Source: Nostoc sp. UHCC 0926
GTDB lineage: Bacteria > Cyanobacteriota > Cyanobacteriia > Cyanobacteriales > Nostocaceae
Direction: 5' to 3'
Length of the DNA: 64,000 bases
Assembly: GCF_028623165.1 (NCBI RefSeq)
Contig: NZ_CP117768.1
Coordinates: 6,452,001-6,516,000 of the forward strand
Below, in pieces: positions 41,810-51,609 of this stretch; the stretch's first letter is position 1; the number at the start of each line of letters is the position of its first letter. The notes under the pieces were generated by a model, which was given only the letters and a program-made list of their open reading frames with translations, ran no database searches and had not been told where the DNA came from. The position numbers were made by a program, and so were the translations under genes.

Positions 41810-42646
41810 TTAACCCTTTCCCCCGGTAAAGGTAACGCTTTGAATAAAGTAACGATTAAAAAAGGCGTAAATGCCTAAAGCTGGCAGGGTGAAGACCATA
41901 GAAGCTGCCATAATGTAGTTCCAGTAGCTGATATATTGACCTTTGAAGGTGTTCAGCCCCAAAGGGAGAGTAAACATTTCTGGGTCAAATAGGATAACTA
42001 TGGGCAGTAAAAAATTATTCCAACTCCCCATGAACACAAAAACTGCCTGTGCTGCTAGTGCTGGTTTTGCTAAAGGTAAAACAATATGTCGGAAAATTCC
42101 AAAAGTATTTAAGCCATCCAGCTGGGCTGCTTCTTCTAGTTCTTTAGGAAAATTAACGAAAAACTGCCGCATCATGAAGATAAAAGTGGCATTGACCATG
42201 CTAGGCACAATCATGCCTTGGTAAGAATTCAGCCAGCCGATCGCTTTCAAAATCAAAAATGTCGGAATTAGGGTGATTTGCGCTGGTACTGCCAATACTG
42301 CCAGGATTAGGAAGAACCAAAAGCGCTTGCCTACAAAACGCAGTCTTGCCAAAGCATAACCAGCCATTGAATTTAACAACAAGTTTAAAAGAGTGACGCT
42401 GACGGCGATCGCCACACTGTTGAACAACCAGCGCCAAAACAGCGGTTCTTGGAGAAAGATTTGCCTGTAGTTGTCAAGAGTAAAATTCTTGGGCAGAAAG
42501 TTGGGTTCACCACTGACAATCTCTGCTAGTGGCTTAAATGATGCTGAAAGTGCCCAGAGAAAGGGAATTAGGGTGACGATCGCATAGAGTGTCAGCAAGA
42601 CGTACAACAAGACTTTGAGCCAGGATAAGCCAGAGATGTTAGTCAA
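41810..42646 (-). CDS. Carbohydrate ABC transporter permease, MalG/UgpE type
   Basis: 278 residues, six membrane helices. The EAA loop is visible as EEAAQLDGLNTFGIFRHIVLPLAKPAL, which docks on the ATPase. It overlaps the upstream permease gene by four bases, so both are translated from one mRNA. With the permease and binding protein that follow in this entry list it forms a CUT1-type sugar importer. The ATPase gene is not in the window; cyanobacteria often use a shared one. Substrate unknown, possibly an osmolyte or disaccharide. Confidence 0.9.
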   Translation of the reverse strand: MTNISGLSWLKVLLYVLLTLYAIVTLIPFLWALSASFKPLAEIVSGEPNFLPKNFTLDNYRQIFLQEPLFWRWLFNSVAIAVSVTLLNLLLNSMAGYALARLRFVGKRFWFFLILAVLAVPAQITLIPTFLILKAIGWLNSYQGMIVPSMVNATFIFMMRQFFVNFPKELEEAAQLDGLNTFGIFRHIVLPLAKPALAAQAVFVFMGSWNNFLLPIVILFDPEMFTLPLGLNTFKGQYISYWNYIMAASMVFTLPALGIYAFFNRYFIQSVTFTGGKG

Positions 42647-43602
42647 ATCCGTTCGCCTCCAAAAAGTCGCCGCTGAATCAAAGTGATGGCAATAATCACT
42701 GCTGCTAATAAAAATGCGATCGCAGCTGCATATCCCATTTGTAAATTCCGAAACACAGCTTGGTAAATTAGCAGCACCACAGTTAAGGTAGCGTTGTTTG
42801 GCCCGCCAGTACCGCCAGAAAAGATGTAAGACTGGTCAAAAAGTTGAAAAGTCCCAATCACCCCCACTGCTACCACAAAGAAGGTTACAGGCTTCAGCAA
42901 GGGAAGCGTAATGTGGATAAATTGCTGCCACCCATTTGCGCCATCGAGTTGGGCCGCCTCATAAAGTGTTTGGGGTATATCCTGCAACGCCGCCAGATAA
43001 ATCACCATGAAAAACGGCGCAGTTGACCAAATGTTCATGATCATAATCCCTTTGAGCGCAACTGCTGGATCACCCAACCAGTTATAAGTAGGTAGCCCCA
43101 CAAAAGCGAGAAAATCATTTAGTAGCCCATCAGTGTTATAAATCCACATAAAGATGAGCGTCAGCACTGCTGAAGAAGTGACTGTGGGCAAAAAGTAGAG
43201 GATGCGCCACCAGTTTTTACCGCGAATCCCAGAATTCAGAGTTACCGCCAGAATTAAAGCTAGGACTGTTTGAATTGGCACAACAATGGCTACATATTCT
43301 CCTGTGTTTCTCAAAGCAATCCAAACCCTTTCATCTTCAGCTAATCGTGTAAAGTTCCGAAAACCGATGAACTCGTACTCGATACCGCCAAGAAGTTGAA
43401 CTTTTTGCAGAGAGAGAAAAACGGCGTAGAGAATGGGTAAGATTACAAAAGTTCCTAAGACCAGAATGGTAGGCATCATAAACATATACCCAGCCATGTT
43501 TTCTGTGATCTGCCACCTGGGGTTACTCCGCCGCCTGCTGATTTCAAACACTACTGAACCTCCACCTAATCTCGCACTAACCCGACTGTAGCGATGGGTC
43601 AT
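42643..43602 (-). CDS. Carbohydrate ABC transporter permease, MalF/UgpA type
   Basis: 319 residues, six helices after a polar N-terminal stretch of about 35 residues. The EAA loop is YEAAQLDGANGWQQFIHITLPLLKPV. It is the first partner in the permease pair. The start may lie at a downstream Met (residue 36). Between it and the binding-protein gene are a 210-bp tandem repeat and a truncated hydrolase gene, so the operon has been rearranged. Confidence 0.9.
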   Translation of the reverse strand: MTHRYSRVSARLGGGSVVFEISRRRSNPRWQITENMAGYMFMMPTILVLGTFVILPILYAVFLSLQKVQLLGGIEYEFIGFRNFTRLAEDERVWIALRNTGEYVAIVVPIQTVLALILAVTLNSGIRGKNWWRILYFLPTVTSSAVLTLIFMWIYNTDGLLNDFLAFVGLPTYNWLGDPAVALKGIMIMNIWSTAPFFMVIYLAALQDIPQTLYEAAQLDGANGWQQFIHITLPLLKPVTFFVVAVGVIGTFQLFDQSYIFSGGTGGPNNATLTVVLLIYQAVFRNLQMGYAAAIAFLLAAVIIAITLIQRRLFGGERI

Positions 43603-43625
43603 GCATGATTATTTATCGTACTCCG

Positions 43626-43835
43626 TGTTCAGAACTCGAAACTTTGTGTTCAAAACTCGAAACTTTGTGTTCAGAACTCGAAACTTTATGCTCAGAACTC
43701 GGAACTTCGTGCTCAGAACTTGAAACTCCGTGTTCAGAACTCGAAACTTCGTGCTCAGAACTCGAAACTCCGTGTTCAGAACTCAAAACTTCGTGCTCAG
43801 AACTCGAAACTCCGTGTTCAGAACTTGGAATTTCC
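43626..43835. repeat. 21-bp tandem repeat, ten copies
   Basis: Ten copies of TGTTCAGAACTCGAAACTTCG, with tgTt and tgCt variants alternating in the second half so that a 42-bp higher-order unit appears. No frame shift occurs, so the plus strand encodes an 81-codon frame of CSELETP heptads. It is unlikely to be expressed: there is no ribosome-binding site. Confidence 0.85.
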
Positions 43836-43899
43836 AGAATTCCAGAATAAGTGAAGAGTTAGATTTAAGAAATATGAGACTCAACTTACAATCTCACCT

Positions 43900-44232
43900 T
43901 TAAACGGCTGTTTCGACACGATTAAAAAATTCGTCCAAGACTTGCAAGAATCGTTCCGTCTCTTCGAGATGAGGCATATGTGAACCGTTTTCAAACAGTA
44001 CCCACTCAGAGCCAGAAATACCTTGGTGAACTGTTTTAACACAAGTAGGCGTAACCTCATCGTAGCGACCTGAGAGTAGCAGTGTCGGCACGATAATTTC
44101 ACCTAGACGATCTTCAATATTCCAGTCGATGATTTTGCCTGCACCCCGAAACTCTGTACCAACTTTGCTGTAGGCTCTAGTTAAACTGCTGGGCCAAGGG
44201 TCTACTCGGCAAAGAAAAGAATGATTGAACAC
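43900..44232 (-). pseudogene. Truncated alpha/beta hydrolase (proline iminopeptidase-like), C-terminal part only
   Basis: 110 codons remain. The C-terminal region of a proline-iminopeptidase-type hydrolase is plain: TLLLSGRYDEVTP (acid Asp), and the catalytic His in FENGSHMPHLEE. The nucleophile elbow and the N-terminal two thirds are missing. It sits between a sugar-binding gene and the tandem repeat. Truncation is probably old, but the remaining frame is still open. Confidence 0.7.
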
Positions 44233-44320
44233 TTCTGACCACGGAATGAGATAAAACCTTCAATGGCAAAAATTGTAGTCATGAAGTTAATATTTTTACT
44301 TTTAAAATAAGTATACGTAA

Positions 44321-45586
44321 TTATTCCATCGCCCTAATTTGCTGATTAGCTTCATTCTGTGCCTTCAGCATCGCCTGCTTTAATGGTTGTTGACCAAGTA
44401 AGGCGCTGACAAACTGGTTATCAAAATTATTGACGATCGCCTCTGGATATTTACCTACCTGCCAAGGTGTAGCATAATCAACTTCCGCCACTAATGGCGA
44501 TCGCAGTGGGTCTTGGTCGTAGCCCAAATTCTTTGCAACTGATTTACGTGTTGGCAAAGCAAACCCTTTTCCTGTCCACTTCTGCATCCCTTCTTTACCC
44601 GTGAGATAGGAAATCAACTCCCAGGCTTCGGCTTTGTGCTGTGCTTGCTTGTTCATCACGTAGGCAACGGTAAAGACCATCGTGCCTTTTTTGTCATTAA
44701 TAGTAGGCACTGGTGCGGTAGCAAACTCTAGTTGGGGAAAGGTTTCAGTTAGATAGGGAATTGCCCAGTTACCTTCAATCACCATTGCTACTTTACTCTG
44801 ACCAAACATTTCACTACCTGAGTTTGTCCCCACATCAGATTTTTGGGCAGAGGAGTGGTCTTTTTGATACTGGTCTACTACCAACTCTAAACCCTGCAAA
44901 CCTGCCGCACTGGCAAAGTTAGCATAACCATTTTGATCAACAAGTTGTCCACCAAAGGCTTTAATTTTATAAGCCTGACGCGCCAATTCGGGAATTTCTC
45001 CAAAGCCGTATTTGTTAATTTTGCCTGTCAATTGTTTCGAGTAGTTACGTAATTCCTCCCAAGTAGCTGGCGGATTACTCAAGCTTGCGGCGGCGAATGC
45101 TTTTTTGTTATAAAACAGAGCAAGGGTAGAATAGTCTTTAGGAAAACCGTAAATCTGGTTTTGGTATTTGAAGCTGTCGAGTAGGGTATCCTCAAAATCC
45201 GTTAGGTCAAATTCGGGAGTGATGTAAGCATCTAACGGTTCCAGAACATTCTGACTCATCAAGAAAGGAGCTTCCAGCGCATCCAGATAAAAGACATCAG
45301 GCGCAGCTTCCCCAACTAAACGAGTTTTGATTACATCCATGTATTGGTCGGAGATTACCTCATATTTCACCTTAATAGTTGGATGCTGTGCCTCAAAGTC
45401 TTGTAATACCTGTCTCAAAAGTTTTTGCTCAACAGGGGAACCTCCCCAACCACTAAGTTTAATGGTGACTGCGGTAGACGCTAAGGGTTTGCTTGGTAAT
45501 TGTAAACTGTGACAAGCAATGATAGCGATCGCGATCGCCATTACCAGTCCCAAAAAATTAAACAATCTTTTCTTGATCACAGACAA
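44321..45586 (-). CDS. Sugar ABC transporter substrate-binding lipoprotein
   Basis: 421 residues. Lipobox IIAC with Cys25. The mature protein is a type 1 extracellular solute-binding protein with VTIKLSGWGGSPVEQKLLRQ, then APDVFYLDA and AFGGQLVDQNGYANF. It binds a sugar, sugar alcohol or related osmolyte in the periplasm and feeds the two permeases. Transcribed on the same strand as the permeases with about 0.7 kb between. The gene of the ATPase is not seen. Confidence 0.88.
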   Translation of the reverse strand: MSVIKKRLFNFLGLVMAIAIAIIACHSLQLPSKPLASTAVTIKLSGWGGSPVEQKLLRQVLQDFEAQHPTIKVKYEVISDQYMDVIKTRLVGEAAPDVFYLDALEAPFLMSQNVLEPLDAYITPEFDLTDFEDTLLDSFKYQNQIYGFPKDYSTLALFYNKKAFAAASLSNPPATWEELRNYSKQLTGKINKYGFGEIPELARQAYKIKAFGGQLVDQNGYANFASAAGLQGLELVVDQYQKDHSSAQKSDVGTNSGSEMFGQSKVAMVIEGNWAIPYLTETFPQLEFATAPVPTINDKKGTMVFTVAYVMNKQAQHKAEAWELISYLTGKEGMQKWTGKGFALPTRKSVAKNLGYDQDPLRSPLVAEVDYATPWQVGKYPEAIVNNFDNQFVSALLGQQPLKQAMLKAQNEANQQIRAME

Positions 45587-45771
45587 ATAACAGTCTCTCT
45601 CACCTCACTTATATCTTGTGTTATTAATGAGTGAGATTTTACTTCTCTGAAATTTTTGTTAAAAATTGCAAGCTGAAATAACCAAAACTTATCAGGAATA
45701 TTAATGAAAGCATACTGAGTTCCAGGGCAACCGGATTTATATCAGGATGTTTTACTCATTAAACATACATT

Positions 45772-47190
45772 ATGGATTTTGTTCAGGTTGAAACAACTTC
45801 GCCACTGACTCTAGAAATTTCCCAGATTACCTTACCACTAACAGCACTCTCTCCAACCTCTCGAATTCCCAAGGATACTATTCGCACAAGTCTAAGAGCC
45901 TCCACTACAGATTCTGTCTTAGCAGCGGTTTACTCCCTTGGAACTGGCGGGATTTTACTCAGCAATTTCTTGGTGGAATTGGGTGCTAGTCCAGTGGTAT
46001 TTGGGATGGTTTCCTCTATCCCCATGTTGGTCAATCTGGTTCAGCCGTTGGGTGCTTACTTGTCTGAACGCAGTACCAGCCGCTTTCAATATTCTCTTCG
46101 GACACACGGAATTGGTCGGCTGCTATGGCTAGTTCTAGTAATCAGTATCGCAGGCGTAAGCTGGGGAGTGGTTAATACTCACCAGTTAGTGATATTGACA
46201 CTCTTGATTGTCCTATTTAGCAATCTTTTAGGAGGACTAGGAACGGCATCGTGGTTAAGTTGGATAGCAATGATAGTTCCCCGGCAATTGCGAGGCAGGT
46301 ATTTTGGCATACGCAATAGTGCTGCTAGCCTCACGAATTTGGTTTGCGTACCAATGGCTGGTCTAGCTGTATCACATTGGTATGGTGGAACTCTGCAAGG
46401 CTATGGGGTGATTTTGCTGGTAGGCATCGTGTTTGGGATTATGGGATTAGGGTGTCAGTATTTCCAAGTGGATATGAATCCGCGCTCGGAAAACACTTAT
46501 TATGGCAAGTTACCTCAAACAAGTGAGATTCAGCCAGAGGTTGCAAAAGATGAATCTTCTGAAGTCGCTCAATCAATTCATCCACCACAAAACCAATTAG
46601 CTGACAGTCTTTGGAAAAACTCTAACTTTTTAAGATTTCTGCTGTATTTCAGCTTCTGGACGTTTGCTGTGAGCCTCAGCGAGCCTTTTTTTAACCTTTA
46701 CATGCTGGACAGGCTGGATTTGGATGTGAGCTATGTGACCATCTACAACAGCCTTCAGGCGGGGGCAACTTTGCTGATGCTCATCCTGTGGGGCAAATTA
46801 GCAGACAAGATAGGCAATCGTCCCATCCTCATCTGTATTGGGATTTTGGTTGCAGCCAGACCACTGCTGTGGCTGGGGATTGGTGTTAATCGCCTTGACA
46901 TCTGGTTGTGGTTACCCCTGTTACACATCTTGAGTGGAGGGACTTGGGCGGCGATTGACTTGTGCAGCAACAATATACAATTGGCCATCGCACCAAATAA
47001 AAATCAGTCTATCTATTTTGCGATCGCAGCTGCCGTTGCTGGGGCGAGTGGTGCTTTGGGCACAACTATAGGCAGCTTCATTATCCAATTTGCTCAGTTT
47101 GGAGGCTTACTGGGGTTGTTCGCCCTCTCTAGTCTATTCCGACTAGCAGCGCTTGTTCCACTGCTTTTTGTCAAAGAGCCGGGAAGATGA
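45772..47190 (+). CDS. MFS transporter
   Basis: 472 residues with about twelve membrane helices and a central hydrophilic loop near residues 240-275. The first helix follows the motif TDSVLAAVYSLGTGGILLSNFL, and the GKLADKIGNRPIL loop matches the MFS A-motif. No substrate-specific feature is visible. It is divergent from the sugar-binding gene. A bidirectional hairpin terminator separates it from accD. Confidence 0.85.
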   Translation: MDFVQVETTSPLTLEISQITLPLTALSPTSRIPKDTIRTSLRASTTDSVLAAVYSLGTGGILLSNFLVELGASPVVFGMVSSIPMLVNLVQPLGAYLSERSTSRFQYSLRTHGIGRLLWLVLVISIAGVSWGVVNTHQLVILTLLIVLFSNLLGGLGTASWLSWIAMIVPRQLRGRYFGIRNSAASLTNLVCVPMAGLAVSHWYGGTLQGYGVILLVGIVFGIMGLGCQYFQVDMNPRSENTYYGKLPQTSEIQPEVAKDESSEVAQSIHPPQNQLADSLWKNSNFLRFLLYFSFWTFAVSLSEPFFNLYMLDRLDLDVSYVTIYNSLQAGATLLMLILWGKLADKIGNRPILICIGILVAARPLLWLGIGVNRLDIWLWLPLLHILSGGTWAAIDLCSNNIQLAIAPNKNQSIYFAIAAAVAGASGALGTTIGSFIIQFAQFGGLLGLFALSSLFRLAALVPLLFVKEPGR

Positions 47191-47218
47191 GAGAGTCAGG
47201 AGTTAGAAGTTAGAAGTG

Positions 47219-47263
47219 AAAAGTCAGGAGTTATGAATTTTATACTCATAACTCCTGACTTTT
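47219..47263. terminator. Bidirectional terminator between the MFS gene and accD
   Basis: An 18-bp perfect stem: AAAAGTCAGGAGTTATGA at 47219-47236 and TCATAACTCCTGACTTTT at 47246-47263. It lies between two convergent genes, with A/T runs on both sides. Confidence 0.8.
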
Positions 47264-47279
47264 AGCTGCTCACTTTTGA

Positions 47280-48230
47280 CTATTCTGCTGCGCTAGAAGT
47301 CAAGGACATTGTTTCCCACAACACCATATGAGGTGTTGTTAATACAGGCTGATGTAGGGCAATCAGCTGGGTTAGGGTGTTTTTTAATTGGGTACGGGGT
47401 ACGATATCATCAACAAAACCGTGCAGAAGCAAATCTTCAGCAGTCTGAAAATCATCGGGTAATTTTTCGCGCAAGGTTTGCTCAATCACTCGCCGACCGG
47501 CAAAACCAATGGTTGCCTTGGGTTCTGCCAAAATGATATCACCCAACATTGCAAAACTTGCAGTAACGCCGCCCGTGGTGGGATTTGTCAAAACGGGAAT
47601 ATATAATAGTCGGGCATCTTTATGGCGCTGTAGGGCTGCGGAGATTTTCGCCATCTGCATCAGGGAGAGCATTCCTTCTTGCATTCTCGCGCCACCGGAG
47701 GTGCAGACGATAACTACAGGATACCGCCGTTGAGTGGCTTGCTCAATCATTCGGGTGAGTCTTTCTCCCACGACCGAACCCATACTACCACCCATGAAAC
47801 GGAAGTCCATAACCCCAAGGGCAATAGGCAAGCCATTGATTTGACCCAAACCAGTTTTAACTGCGTCTATTAAGCCAATTTTCTCCTGTATTTCCCGCAG
47901 GCGATCGCTGTAGAGTTTGCGATCGCGAAATTCCAGCGGATCGGTTGGACGCAAATGCTCGTCCAGCGGTTTCCAGGTATTGTTATCTATCAATTGACGG
48001 ATGCGCTCATCGCTGTCTACCCGATTGTGATGACCACATTCGACACAAACCATCTGATTGGCTTTCAGGTCTTTTGTGTATGTCAAGACACCACACTTAG
48101 AACATTTATTCCATAGACCATCAGCAATTTCACGCTCTTGGCGTTCGAGGCTGGTAGTTCCTGATTTTCGTCGATTTGCAAACCAATCAAATAGAGACTT
48201 TAAACCGCGTGATTCTTCGTTGTTAGCCAT
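47280..48230 (-). CDS. accD: Acetyl-CoA carboxylase carboxyltransferase subunit beta
   Basis: Transfers the carboxyl group from biotin to acetyl-CoA, the first step of fatty acid synthesis, as AccA2D2. 316 residues. The zinc finger is C43-x2-C46-x15-C62-x2-C65. The carboxyltransferase core has GGSMGSVVGERLTRMIEQA and GGARMQEGMLSLMQM. A full-length, typical enzyme with a bacterial-type zinc ribbon. accA is not adjacent, as usual in cyanobacteria. Confidence 0.96.
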   Translation of the reverse strand: MANNEESRGLKSLFDWFANRRKSGTTSLERQEREIADGLWNKCSKCGVLTYTKDLKANQMVCVECGHHNRVDSDERIRQLIDNNTWKPLDEHLRPTDPLEFRDRKLYSDRLREIQEKIGLIDAVKTGLGQINGLPIALGVMDFRFMGGSMGSVVGERLTRMIEQATQRRYPVVIVCTSGGARMQEGMLSLMQMAKISAALQRHKDARLLYIPVLTNPTTGGVTASFAMLGDIILAEPKATIGFAGRRVIEQTLREKLPDDFQTAEDLLLHGFVDDIVPRTQLKNTLTQLIALHQPVLTTPHMVLWETMSLTSSAAE

Positions 48231-48830
48231 TTTTTATTTTATTTTAAGTGGGTATGAGGTCGAAAACATGTCAAACCGTATCGGGTTGTCCTTAGCCTTT
48301 TGTCATTTATCTTTATTAATGACTCATGACTACATCGTCAAACTTCGCTTTTAAGCAATTCAGACCTTAATTTTCATCTTTGGTTGCCAGCTTAACGAAA
48401 ATACTTATGCCAATACAAGTCTCTTAGTCTTTATTTCAGCAGACTTAATTATATGGACGTACTGACAAAGCTATGAGAATACCAACCTCCAAATAAGATG
48501 CTCTCCCCTCCTACCCAAATCAATTATTCGTATTGCTAGGTTATGAACAACCAGCATCTATTGCACTAGTTGTGCTTGCCAACGGTTAATCGTCGTTAAG
48601 AGGGTAATACAAGTCACAAGCTGAATATTATCAAAATATGAAGGGCAGATGGGGTAATGCTGGTTACAGTCACGAATTATAAATATTTCTTATGTAAGGG
48701 CATTGGGCATTGGGAAGAAGCAGAGGGGCAATTCTTGCTGGGAGCAGAGGAGAAAGAGATAATTTATATTATTCTCTCCCTTGCCCTTTGCCCCCTGCTC
48801 CCCTGCCTCTTCCCCAATCCTGACTCCAAT
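48231..48830. other. Intergenic region between accD and the prepilin peptidase gene
   Basis: 600 bases. It includes an imperfect inverted repeat around 48695-48825 (TTGGGAAGAAGCAGAGGGG and its inverse CCCCTGCCTCTTCCCCAA), which is the usual filler at Nostoc gene ends. A 61-codon plus-strand frame there is spurious. The accD promoter lies at its left side. Confidence 0.45.
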
Positions 48831-49694
48831 TCAAGAGGCTAGAAAAAATAATCGCAGGTAGCTAGACAAAATGGCTTCGCCGCTAAACAGGGTAATCACA
48901 GATCCTAAAGCCAGAAAAGGGCCAAAAGGCATCTTTTGTCCTAACCTTTGTCGTGATGTCTCTTGAGTTACGGCTTTGCGTCTACGCATAATAACACCGC
49001 TGCCAACTAATGCGCCCAGTACACAGGCAATAAAACTAGCCAAGAGCAAATATTTCCAGCCTAACCAGGCTCCCATCATGGCTGCTAACTTGGCGTCACC
49101 CGCACCCATTGCAGCTTTACTAAAGGCAATTGAACCCAATATGGCGATCGCATCAAACAGCCATAAACCCAATACTGCACCAACTATCGCCATCATCAGG
49201 TGATTTACCAATGTTATCGAACTAGCCTCTGGTAAAAAACCAACCACCATTTGAAACAAAATCCCTACCACCAAACCCGACTGAGTAAGTGGATTGGGTA
49301 GAGTCATTGTATCTAGGTCGATAAGCGATAGCGCCAATAACCAACTACAAAAAGCCCAATAGCCTATTGTTAAAGTCGAAACTTGAAATATTAAAAAAAC
49401 CAGTAAAAAAATTATGCCCGTTACCCCTTCTACTACAGGATAACGGACAGAAATTTTGCTTTTGCAATATCGACACCGCCCTCTTAACGAAATCCAACCA
49501 AATACTGGTACATTATCGTAAGCTTTTAGCTGGTTTAAGCAATGAGGACAACGAGAAGGCGGCCAAAGAATTGATAATCCAGCAGGTAGCCGATAAACAA
49601 TAACGTTGATAAAACTGCCAATAGATGCACCCAAAGCAAAGACCATTACACTCGCCAAAACGGCGAACAAAATGTCCATATAGTCCTTTATCAT
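48831..49694 (-). CDS. pilD: Prepilin peptidase (A24 family)
   Basis: 287 residues, about eight helices. It cleaves and N-methylates type IV prepilins in the plasma membrane. The double CxxC zinc region is RCPHCLNQL and RCRYCKSKI. The two catalytic aspartates are in LSLIDLDTMTLPN and GMGAGDAKLAAMMG (GxGD). The start is ATG 49694 or ATG 49679; both have weak sites. Transcribed alone. Confidence 0.92.
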   Translation of the reverse strand: MIKDYMDILFAVLASVMVFALGASIGSFINVIVYRLPAGLSILWPPSRCPHCLNQLKAYDNVPVFGWISLRGRCRYCKSKISVRYPVVEGVTGIIFLLVFLIFQVSTLTIGYWAFCSWLLALSLIDLDTMTLPNPLTQSGLVVGILFQMVVGFLPEASSITLVNHLMMAIVGAVLGLWLFDAIAILGSIAFSKAAMGAGDAKLAAMMGAWLGWKYLLLASFIACVLGALVGSGVIMRRRKAVTQETSRQRLGQKMPFGPFLALGSVITLFSGEAILSSYLRLFFLAS

Positions 49695-49760
49695 TTGTCC
49701 TGTGTCATTTGTCGTTTATCTTTTGTCCTTTGTCGAGAGTTAATCAATATTGACTCTTAA

Positions 49761-49814
49761 CCAATGACTAATGACTAATGACTAATGACCAATGACCAAT
49801 GACCAATGACTAAT
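49761..49814. repeat. Heptamer tandem repeat (CCAATGA/CTAATGA)n
   Basis: About eight copies of a seven-base unit that differ only at the third position in groups. A classical short tandemly repeated repetitive (STRR) sequence of heterocystous cyanobacteria. It overlaps the stop codon of the small gene at 49810. Confidence 0.8.
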
Positions 49815-50070
49815 ACATATGCGATTCAATTTGACTCAAGGGCACAAAACATTCTTGAGGTAAGAGAACTGGTTGGTTAGTAAAAATAACCTTACCTCGA
49901 TGATTCACACGATTAATTGCTACACCGGAAGGTTGCCCAGCTATTTCGGGATGTACTTCACAGTGAGTATAGTATATCTGCCCAGCAGCTCTGATTACAG
50001 CGGGATCAATCAAAGGCGATTGGTTCTTCGGGGCGGTAAAATTTACTTGACCTTGTCGTAATGCGTACAC
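49810..50070 (-). CDS. Small conserved hypothetical protein
   Basis: 86 residues, including QIYYTHCEVHPEIAGQPSGVA and VLLPQECFVPLSQIESHMY. The composition is protein-like and the ends fit a real gene. The C-terminal Tyr and stop lie within the heptamer repeat, so the end of the gene may have been altered by repeat growth. I do not recognise a family. Confidence 0.55.
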   Translation of the reverse strand: MYALRQGQVNFTAPKNQSPLIDPAVIRAAGQIYYTHCEVHPEIAGQPSGVAINRVNHRGKVIFTNQPVLLPQECFVPLSQIESHMY

Positions 50071-50267
50071 TATCGACTGTTCTTTGATTGCTAGATTTCC
50101 CTCTAGTCTACCCGAAACTTATAGCAAAGGTTGCCAAATTGCCCAGGTTGCACTTTAAAAACTCGTAATTCGTAATTCTGTAACAAAAAGGGGATTTAGA
50201 CCCCACTTGAAAACTTAGCTACCTGTGGAGCTAGGGATCCCAAACGCTATGCTTAATTACGATGAAA

Positions 50268-51356
50268 TTATTTTGTTTCAAGAGCTAGAATCAATGCATT
50301 GCCCATAGCACGGCAACCTAAGAGATTTTTTCCAGGAGAAATTATATCCCCGGTGCGATCGCCTTGCTCTAAAACTTGTAATACGGCTTGTTCGATGTGA
50401 TCTGCTGCTTTTGGCTGGTCTAAACCGTAGCGTAACATCATCGCCGCACTCAAAACCTGTGCTAGAGGATTTGCCTTATCAAGTCCGGCAATATCTGGGG
50501 CGGAACCATGAACTGGTTCAAACACACCAGGCCCGGAAGCGCCCAAACTAGCCGAGGGTAACATCCCAATACTACCCGTGAGCATGGCAGCAGCATCAGA
50601 GAGAATATCACCAAACAAATTGCCTGTGACGATGGTATCGAACTGCTTGGGAGCGCGTAGCAACTGCATAGCAGCATTATCTACATATAGATGAGAGAGT
50701 TCGATATCTGGATATTCCGTACTAAGTTGGGTGATGCGATCGCGCCACAACTGAGATACTTCTAATACGTTCGCCTTATCCACCGAACAAAGTTTTCCGC
50801 CACGTTTTTGGGCTGCTTCAAAGGCCACCCGCCCAATACGTTCAATTTCTGATTCTGTGTAAACCATTGTATTTACACCGCGTTTCTCACCAGTTTCTGT
50901 GGCAAAAATCCCTTTAGGTTTACCGAAGTAAATTCCACCAGTGAGTTCGCGCACCACCATAATATCCACGCCTTCCACAACTTCACGTTTCAAAGTCGAG
51001 GCGTCGATTAGCTGGGGCAAAATTTTCGCTGGGCGCAAATTGGCAAATAATCCCAAACCTGCACGTAGTCCTAACAAACCTGCTTCTGGGCGTAAATTAG
51101 ATGGCAGGGAATCCCACTTATAACCACCAATGGCGGCAAGTAAGACAGCATCACTGTTACGGCAAGTCTCTAGAGTGGCAGATGGTAGGGGTTCGCCTGT
51201 AGCGTCAATTGCTGCACCACCAATGAGGGCTTCTTGGAATTCAAACTTCAGATCAAATTGCTTCCCTACGACTTTCAGCACATCTACCGCCACTGCCATA
51301 ATTTCAGGGCCAATGCCATCGCCGGGGAGTAGAGTAATCCGGTAGTTCTGGGTCAT
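50268..51356 (-). CDS. leuB: 3-isopropylmalate dehydrogenase
   Basis: Oxidatively decarboxylates 3-isopropylmalate in leucine synthesis, using NAD+ and Mg2+. 362 residues. It has ITLLPGDGIGPEI at the N-terminus, the RELTGGIYFGKPKG substrate loop, and GNLFGDILSDAAAMLTGSIGMLPSASL for the metal site. The VHGSAPDIAGLDKANP motif near residue 280 is present. No other leu genes are near. No leader peptide was identified. Confidence 0.97.
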   Translation of the reverse strand: MTQNYRITLLPGDGIGPEIMAVAVDVLKVVGKQFDLKFEFQEALIGGAAIDATGEPLPSATLETCRNSDAVLLAAIGGYKWDSLPSNLRPEAGLLGLRAGLGLFANLRPAKILPQLIDASTLKREVVEGVDIMVVRELTGGIYFGKPKGIFATETGEKRGVNTMVYTESEIERIGRVAFEAAQKRGGKLCSVDKANVLEVSQLWRDRITQLSTEYPDIELSHLYVDNAAMQLLRAPKQFDTIVTGNLFGDILSDAAAMLTGSIGMLPSASLGASGPGVFEPVHGSAPDIAGLDKANPLAQVLSAAMMLRYGLDQPKAADHIEQAVLQVLEQGDRTGDIISPGKNLLGCRAMGNALILALETK

Positions 51357-51609
51357 AGCTGGTTTTTACTCGGTAAATGCTTGCAGATTAAATATCATAC
51401 CTAGCAAAATGTACCGATGGAGTTTTTAATTTATTTGGGTGCGGCTCTTTTGATTCAAAGAAAAACGTGCTGCCCTATGCTTTCTGTGGTATTCGCCCCC
51501 AATGGCCAAAACGAGGAAAGGAAAATCAGGAAAAACAGAGTCAGACTTATCAACATATCTGTTCCCAGATTCACTTTTGAAATGCGTCCTAAAGTTGAGC
51601 AAAGCTTCT

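Noticed and set aside
43626..43835. CRISPR array
   Set aside because: The 21-bp units follow directly on each other without unique spacers, so it is a tandem repeat.
43605..43850. 81-codon frame of CSELETP repeats
   Set aside because: The frame exists only because the repeat unit is 21 bases. There is no ribosome-binding site and nothing at either end looks like a gene.
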